The position numbers and the translations under genes were made by a program. The notes under the pieces were generated by a model that was not told the origin of the DNA, ran no database searches, and was given only the letters and a program-made list of their open reading frames with translations. This document shows, piece by piece, positions 54,788-61,000 of a stretch of 64,000 bases of DNA (the first letter of the stretch is position 1; each line of letters opens with the position of its first letter). The DNA comes from Flexibacter flexilis DSM 6793 (GTDB lineage Bacteria > Bacteroidota > Bacteroidia > Cytophagales > Flexibacteraceae), in contig NZ_FOLE01000006.1 of assembly GCF_900112255.1 (NCBI RefSeq), forward strand, positions 124,001 to 188,000, in the 5' to 3' direction.

Positions 54788-54821
54788 TTGTAAAATCACG
54801 CTTCAAAATGCGTTACCTTTG
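54788..54821 (+). promoter_or_regulatory. Promoter of the DUF4905-LysM unit
   Basis: TTG at 54788-54790 and TACCTTTG at 54814-54821, spacer 23. The predicted start near 54828 supports ATG 54848 rather than TTG 54830 as the gene start. Confidence 0.5.
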
Positions 54822-54847
54822 GCCGCGATTTGGAGCGCAACAAAATT

Positions 54848-55642
54848 ATGGTTTTAACTAAGAAATTTCATTACGAAACTGACGGCCAACTTTGGCGAAT
54901 TGTTCCGTGTGTGCGTAGCGGTTTGATGGCCATTGAGGTGCGTAATCCTGCCGAACGGCTGGCCAATTTCATGACGTTGGATAGTTTTTCGGGGGAATTT
55001 CTTTGTCCGTATTTGGAATGGGACGGCATCGACTCGTTTGAAGATTGGGGAATTGAGGCGGTTTATGGCGGTATTTTGTGCTTGTTCAGATACCAAAACA
55101 TTGCGACAATGCCCACACACGAAGGCGTTTGGCTGGCCGATATGCGCACAGGTTCGTTGCTTTGGGCGCAAGAAAATATTGTTTTTAAAGAAATTGATAC
55201 ACAAATACATACGCTGCGCGTGCAACTGCCCAATACGAATGTGTTGGAATCGGTGCGCTTGCCCGACCTTTTGCCCAGCGTAGCCGAAAACAAAGCCGTG
55301 AACTTGCAAATGCCTTTGCATTATTCCGAAAACAATCCGTACACGCCATTATTGGCGGCTTTTGTGGCCGAAAAAACAATCCATACACCTATTTCTGCGT
55401 TTGACTATTTGGAGCAAGGGCGGTATATTTTTATTTCTTACTATATTCGCAACACAGAAACGGATAAAGGCTTGAGCAATTATTTTTTGGCAATAGACCA
55501 AGAAAGCGGCGCGGTTTTATTACATCTGCTTTTGGCCGAAAGGCTTGCGGGAATTGGTTGGGATACTTTTTTTGTATTTAACCAACAGTTATTTTTGGTT
55601 GTTAATAAAACAGAACTCATTTGTTATGAACTTAACTTATAA
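54848..55642 (+). CDS. DUF4905-like protein
   Basis: A 264-residue soluble protein. KFHYETDGQLWRIVPC, then GLMAIEVRNPAERLANFMTLDS and GVWLADMRTGSLLWAQENIVF, with a late FLAIDQESGAVLLHLLL, look like repeated beta-propeller blades of the type in DUF4905 (recalled from memory, not searched). It has no signal peptide and no catalytic motif. It overlaps the LysM gene by 17 bases, so the two are translationally coupled, which suggests a shared envelope-related task. Confidence 0.7.
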   Translation: MVLTKKFHYETDGQLWRIVPCVRSGLMAIEVRNPAERLANFMTLDSFSGEFLCPYLEWDGIDSFEDWGIEAVYGGILCLFRYQNIATMPTHEGVWLADMRTGSLLWAQENIVFKEIDTQIHTLRVQLPNTNVLESVRLPDLLPSVAENKAVNLQMPLHYSENNPYTPLLAAFVAEKTIHTPISAFDYLEQGRYIFISYYIRNTETDKGLSNYFLAIDQESGAVLLHLLLAERLAGIGWDTFFVFNQQLFLVVNKTELICYELNL

Positions 55643-56717
55643 AAAATGGTATTGGTTGGGGCTTTGTGCGGTCGGCTTATTGCTGGGCGTATCGGCCAAT
55701 GCCAGTATCAAAGATTCGGTTGGTGTAGAAAATAAGGCAGGCAAAAAAGTGATTTTGCACAAAGTAGAAGCCAAAGAAACACTTTATTCGGTGGCGCGTC
55801 TCTACAAAGCCAATGTGGTTGATATTCAGAAAGAAAACCCCGAAATTAGTAAAGGTTTGGCCAAAGACCAAGTGATTCGCGTCCCTACGAATCGTGCTTT
55901 TACGGCCAAAGCTACCACGCCAAAGCCAGCAGCCACCAAAGGCAAAACGCACGTAGTGGAACAAGGCCAAACGCTTTTTGCCGTAGCACGTCAATACAAT
56001 GTTTCGGTAGATGATATTAAAAAATGGAATAATCTTACTTCCAATGAACTCGCTGCTGGGCAAGTGTTGAGTATCGGGTCAGAAGCCAAAATCGCCGCAC
56101 CCGAAAAACCAACCAAACCCGCCGCGACCACAAGCACAGGCAAAACGCACGTAGTGGAACAAGGCCAAACGCTTTTTGCGGTAGCACGCGAATACAATGT
56201 TACGGTAGATGATTTGAAAAAATGGAACAACCTAACCTCTTTGGAACTTTCTGCTGGTCAGGTGCTTAATGTAGGCGATGGCAAACCAACGCAAGTTGTG
56301 CCCGACACGCGCAGCAAACCCGCTACACAGTCTGTAGCTCCGAAAGAGGAGAAAAAAGAAGACAAAGAAGTCCTGAAAGTGGAACCTGCCAAAACCAGTG
56401 CGCCAGCCGTAGGGAGTAGCAACACCGTAAATGTGGGCGGCTATGACCGTATTGTAGAAAAAGGCTTGGCCGAAGTAATTGAGCAAGGAGGCGAAAGCAA
56501 GAAACATCTTTGTTTGCACCGTACCGCGCCTGTCGGCTCGATTTTGCAAGTGAAAAATGAAATGAACGGCAGCATGGTTTTTGTGCGTGTGATTGGAAAA
56601 CTCCCTGATATAGGTGTTAACGACAAACTTTTGTTACGTATTTCCAAAAAGGCTTACGAACGGCTTTCGGCTTCGGGCAAACGCTTTCAAGTAGAGGTGT
56701 CGTATCCTGCGCCATAA
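55626..56717 (+). CDS. LysM-repeat protein with RlpA-like C-terminal domain
   Basis: A 363-residue exported wall-binding protein. ATG 55626 gives a signal peptide (KKWYWLGLCAVGLLLGVSANA). Three LysM repeats follow: HKVEAKETLYSVARLYKANVVDIQ, HVVEQGQTLFAVARQYNVSVDDIKKW and HVVEQGQTLFAVAREYNVTVDDLKKW, with the second and third nearly identical in DNA. A Lys/Glu/Pro-rich linker leads to a double-psi barrel of RlpA type (about 285-363: LCLHRTAPVGSILQVKNEMNGSMVFVRVIGKLP). The His of the lytic transglycosylase site is kept, but the position of the catalytic Asp (normally VRVND) is VRVIG, so catalysis is doubtful. Confidence 0.88.
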   Translation: MNLTYKKWYWLGLCAVGLLLGVSANASIKDSVGVENKAGKKVILHKVEAKETLYSVARLYKANVVDIQKENPEISKGLAKDQVIRVPTNRAFTAKATTPKPAATKGKTHVVEQGQTLFAVARQYNVSVDDIKKWNNLTSNELAAGQVLSIGSEAKIAAPEKPTKPAATTSTGKTHVVEQGQTLFAVAREYNVTVDDLKKWNNLTSLELSAGQVLNVGDGKPTQVVPDTRSKPATQSVAPKEEKKEDKEVLKVEPAKTSAPAVGSSNTVNVGGYDRIVEKGLAEVIEQGGESKKHLCLHRTAPVGSILQVKNEMNGSMVFVRVIGKLPDIGVNDKLLLRISKKAYERLSASGKRFQVEVSYPAP

Positions 56718-56771
56718 TCTTACAATCAATAAATAATTTTCTGACAATATTTTAATTGCCGAATTCTGATT

Positions 56772-56779
56772 TACTTTTG
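56772..56779 (+). promoter_or_regulatory. -7 box upstream of the TPR/TPM gene
   Basis: TACTTTTG matches TAnnTTTG, 50 bases before the ATG at 56829. No clear -33 element was found at the right distance. Confidence 0.4.
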
Positions 56780-56828
56780 TATTTTAGGGTTCGGCATTAT
56801 TTTTAAACAAATATTTTTACCCCTCAAC

Positions 56829-58010
56829 ATGAAAAATTTTATTACAAAAAAATATAGGCTTATTGCTTTTGCAATGTTATTCAGTGGTTCGGTGGCGTTG
56901 GCTGCACCAGGTGGCAAGGCGTTCAAAGATGGAAAATCGTATTACGAACAGTCTAACTACGGCAAGGCAATAGAAGCCTTCGAAAAGTCGTTGTCGGAAA
57001 ACCCAGAACATTACGCAGGCAAAAGCAATTACATGATTGCGCTTTGTTATAAGAAAATGGGCGAGTGCAACAAAGCGGCTATTTTCTTCAAAAAAGCCCT
57101 TGAAGGCGACCCCGACAAAGCAGGCGCAAGCTCTATGACCAAATTCGAGGAGCAACTTTCGGACTGCGGTTTGAGCAAAGCAACACTGGCCAACATCAGC
57201 GCAACTGCTACGGCCACCAGCACGGCGGCGGCAGGCAAAGACCCATTTTTACACGAATACGAAACTCAAATCGCCAACGGAAATAAATTGGTGGACTTAA
57301 CAGGTGCATTCACCGCCGAAGATAAGGAGTTGGTAGAAAAACAAATCTCTGTTTTGGAGAATGAATATAAATTGCAAGTGCGTGTGGCAGTTTCCAAAGA
57401 GGCCATTGGCGCACCAGAAAGTATGCTGAACAGTTTGCAGAAAGCAGGCATTGCGGCAGGCGGTAGCCATTTGGTAGTATTGGTGGCAGGCGACAAAATT
57501 TATGCAGATGGCACTTTTGATAAAAATTTGGTACGCACGGCCAAACAAAATGCAGAACCCGAAGGCCTGAAAGCGTCGGCAAGCCGTTCGGCACAAGGTT
57601 TGATGGCCGAGAAATTCTTGACACAACTCACTGAAAAAGAACATTCTGAGCAAAAAAGTAAAAATGCTACGAATTGGGGTTTGTGGATTTTTGGTTTGGC
57701 GGCCATTGGCGGCGGCGTATATTGGGTGATAAGTCGCCGCAAGAAAGTAGCCGAAGAAACCGCCCAACAGAACAGCCAAGTAATGAGCAATTTGTCTCAG
57801 ATTCAGGATGTTTTGTTTAATGATTCGATGTGGTTGGAATATTCGGCGCGTTATGACATGGAGCGCGTGCAGCAAGTCCAGACCAGTTTGCAACTCGAAT
57901 ACAGCAATTTAGTAAACAGCCTTGACCCTGTGGGCGTGAATGATTTGGAAAAACGCGTTCGCCAGCTTCAAAACAACCCAGATGGCGTTTTCAAGGCATT
58001 AGGTCAATAA
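56829..58010 (+). CDS. TPR plus TPM-like domain membrane protein
   Basis: A 393-residue exported protein. The signal peptide ends VALAAPGG. Residues about 28-110 hold two or three TPRs (YYEQSNYGKAIEAFEKSLSENPEHYAGKSNYMIALCYKKMGECNKAAIFFKKALEGDPD). Residues about 155-270 resemble a TPM (TPM_phosphatase) domain: LVDLTGAFTAEDKELVEKQISVLENEYKLQVRVAVSKE. A transmembrane helix at about 283-300 (WGLWIFGLAAIGGGVYWVI) is followed by a cytoplasmic coiled-coil tail. TPM domains are linked to membrane quality control; the TPR fusion is less usual. Function is not assigned. Confidence 0.78.
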   Translation: MKNFITKKYRLIAFAMLFSGSVALAAPGGKAFKDGKSYYEQSNYGKAIEAFEKSLSENPEHYAGKSNYMIALCYKKMGECNKAAIFFKKALEGDPDKAGASSMTKFEEQLSDCGLSKATLANISATATATSTAAAGKDPFLHEYETQIANGNKLVDLTGAFTAEDKELVEKQISVLENEYKLQVRVAVSKEAIGAPESMLNSLQKAGIAAGGSHLVVLVAGDKIYADGTFDKNLVRTAKQNAEPEGLKASASRSAQGLMAEKFLTQLTEKEHSEQKSKNATNWGLWIFGLAAIGGGVYWVISRRKKVAEETAQQNSQVMSNLSQIQDVLFNDSMWLEYSARYDMERVQQVQTSLQLEYSNLVNSLDPVGVNDLEKRVRQLQNNPDGVFKALGQ

Positions 58011-58056
58011 TAATAACATTACAATACACTCATTTTCAACACAAAAACACTGGTTT

Positions 58057-61000
58057 ATGACTCGTATCCTCTACTTTCGTTTGTTAGTTGGTTTGCTTGC
58101 AATGCTTCCATTTTTGGGTAAGGCGCAACAATGCTCAACGGCTTCTTTTAGCATTGATGCTGACACTGTCTGCGTCAATCAACCCATTCCCATCACCAAT
58201 ACGTCGGTAGGGGCTTCGAGTTATGAGTGGGATTTTTGTGGTAATGGAGGAGCATTAAGTAACCCGACAGGAATAGCGCAGTTCTCATTGTCTCCTGATA
58301 ATACTTATGGGCATGATTTGGTTTTTGATGGTACGATATGGCACTCATTTATAGCTAATTATGACCGTAACAGTATCACAAGGTTAGATTATGTGAATGG
58401 CTTAGAGCAGCCGCCGATTTCCACTTCTTTTGGTTTGGGACTGAGTAGTTGCTATTCTATCGCAGTCATAAAAGAAGATAATGGCAATTGGTACGGAATT
58501 GTGTCGGCGTATGACGGAGGAGGAAATGCCTTTGTTCGTTTGAACTTCGGGACATCGCTTACTAATACGCCTGTTGCATCGCCAGCAGAGTCGTTACCAG
58601 GTTTAGCAGGTGTTCGTGGGCTACAAATAGTGAAAGAAAATGGCTCTTATTATTTACTAACAGCAGGTGGAGGTTCTCAAAATCTTATTGTGGTTAATTT
58701 AGGTAATAGCTTGGCTAATGGCATTACGGGGGCAAGCGTTGTTGTTTCTTCGTTGTCAGGTGCTGCATTTTCTCGCTTTAAGGTACTTCAAAATTGTAAT
58801 AAGTGGGTGGGAATTGCCAGTACGCTAGGCGGGCAACTGTACCAAATTAATTTTGGTAGTTCTATCTTTTCTCAGGCAACATTCCAAGAAATAAATAAAG
58901 GGTCTATTGCGGGTAATGTGTTGATTGATGTTACACTTTTCAAGCGTTTTAACAAGTTTTATGCCATAGTTAGCTCGTTGGGGCAGGGGATGTATTTACT
59001 TTCTTTTAATGATGTTTTTAGTCTTAATCCTACGGTTTCACCTCTTCCTGTCTTGGGTTCAGCAAATACTCTTTTAGGGTTTGGTATTGCAGAAAGTCAG
59101 GGTTATACATATTTTGTTAGTGCTTCTTCCGATGCTAAACTATATCGTTTGCGCATGGGAACTTTGTGTACAAGTGCTACGGTTTCTAATCCAACGACAG
59201 CTCTGCCGTCCGTTGTCTATAATGCGCCAGGAAAATATTATTTTTCTCTTTTCACTAATGGAAATAGCACCGCACGAGATTCTGTTGTGGTAACCTCTTC
59301 TAATATTAAATATAATATAGAAGGCTCGTGTAACAATCCTACCTTTGTGTTTACAAGTAATTCGTGTGTTGGTGCTACGCCAGCCTCCTATCTTTGGAAT
59401 TTTGGTGATGGCAATACTGCTACAACCGCCAACGCAACACATACTTATACAACACCTGATCAGTATAATGTAACTTTTACGGTTACCGATGGCAATGGGG
59501 TGGCTTATTCACGTCAGCGAAAAATAGTCTATCAGGCTGCCGCACCTGTCGCAGATTTTACGTATATAAATCCTGTATGTTCGGGTGGCGAGAATTTTTT
59601 TACGGATAATTCTATATCTCCCATCGATACAGTAGTAACATGGCAATGGGATTTGGGTAATGGTACTACGGCTAATACTAAAAATGCAGCAGCAATTTAT
59701 ACTACTCCTGGTACTTACGATGTAAAACTTAAGATTGTTACGGGAAATGGTTGTATCAGTGAGGTTACTAAATCGGTCAATGTGGTGCTTGGGCCAGAAG
59801 TGAATTTTGGTTACCAAAGTCTTTGTTTTGGAGATACCGTGGCATTTACGGATAGCTCTTTTTTCCCTGCAGGGACAGCTTACTTGGAAGGAAGCAGGCT
59901 TTGGAGTTTTGGAGATAACACAACGGATACGACGCAAAATCCTAAGCATAAATTTACAGAGATAAAAACATATACGGTCTCCCTTAGAGTTTCCTCTACT
60001 GATGGATGTATTTCAAGTTTTACGCGAAATGTTACGATACTTCCCTTACCAACGGCCAATTTTAGTGCGCCAACACTTATTTTTCCGAATATGTCGGTGC
60101 CGTTTACGGATATAAGTACGGTAGCAGCTGGACAAACTATTGTTGATTGGACTTGGGATTTTGGCGACCCTTCTAGTGGAGCTAATAATACTTCTGCTTT
60201 TTCTAATCCTGTGCATATATTTAGCGTAGCAGATATTTTTAATGTTAGCCTTACGATTACAACAAACAAAGGTTGTAAGCATACGGTTACGAAGCAGATA
60301 GATATTTTAAAAAATTGCCCCGAAACCAATTTTAGTTTAAGTACACATACTGCCAACACATTAGCTAATATCGGAGCGACGAATGGAAGTTCGGCGGGGG
60401 CTAGCAAATTTCAGTGGGATTTATGTGCTGGTGATTTAAGCAAAATGCCATTGTTGGAACAGTCCTTTACGTCAAGTTATTTTGTTCGCAACGTCAGTGT
60501 AGTGGCAGATAAAAATAAGTGTTATTTGTTTGCCCCATTTTTTACCACGGCTACGATTAATAATCCGTGGCAACGTTTTGATTTTGGTAATTCGTTTGCC
60601 AATACTGCTACTCCTGTGCTTTTGGGTAATCCAGCAAGTGGCACTACGCCCAATGCTTTAAGTGCTCCTGTTTGTGTAAGAGTTTTTCGTAAGGATACCG
60701 CACTTTATGGTTTGGCCATTAATTCGTCCACAGGAAATTTAGTACGACTGTTTTTTGCTGATTCAGTGAACAGTGATATTGTTACAGCTAGTCCTTTAGC
60801 TGTAACTGGTATTACCAAACCTGAGAACATCGAAATTGTACAAGATGGAGATTCTTTGTATGCGTTTATTACTTGTAACAATGTAGGCCAAATCAATAAT
60901 TTATTGGTTCGTTTGAGTTTTGGTACCTCGTTTCTGAATACGCCAACCGTTACATTTTTAGATAATCCCGTGTTGCAAGCCAATAACTCAGGGGCATTGT

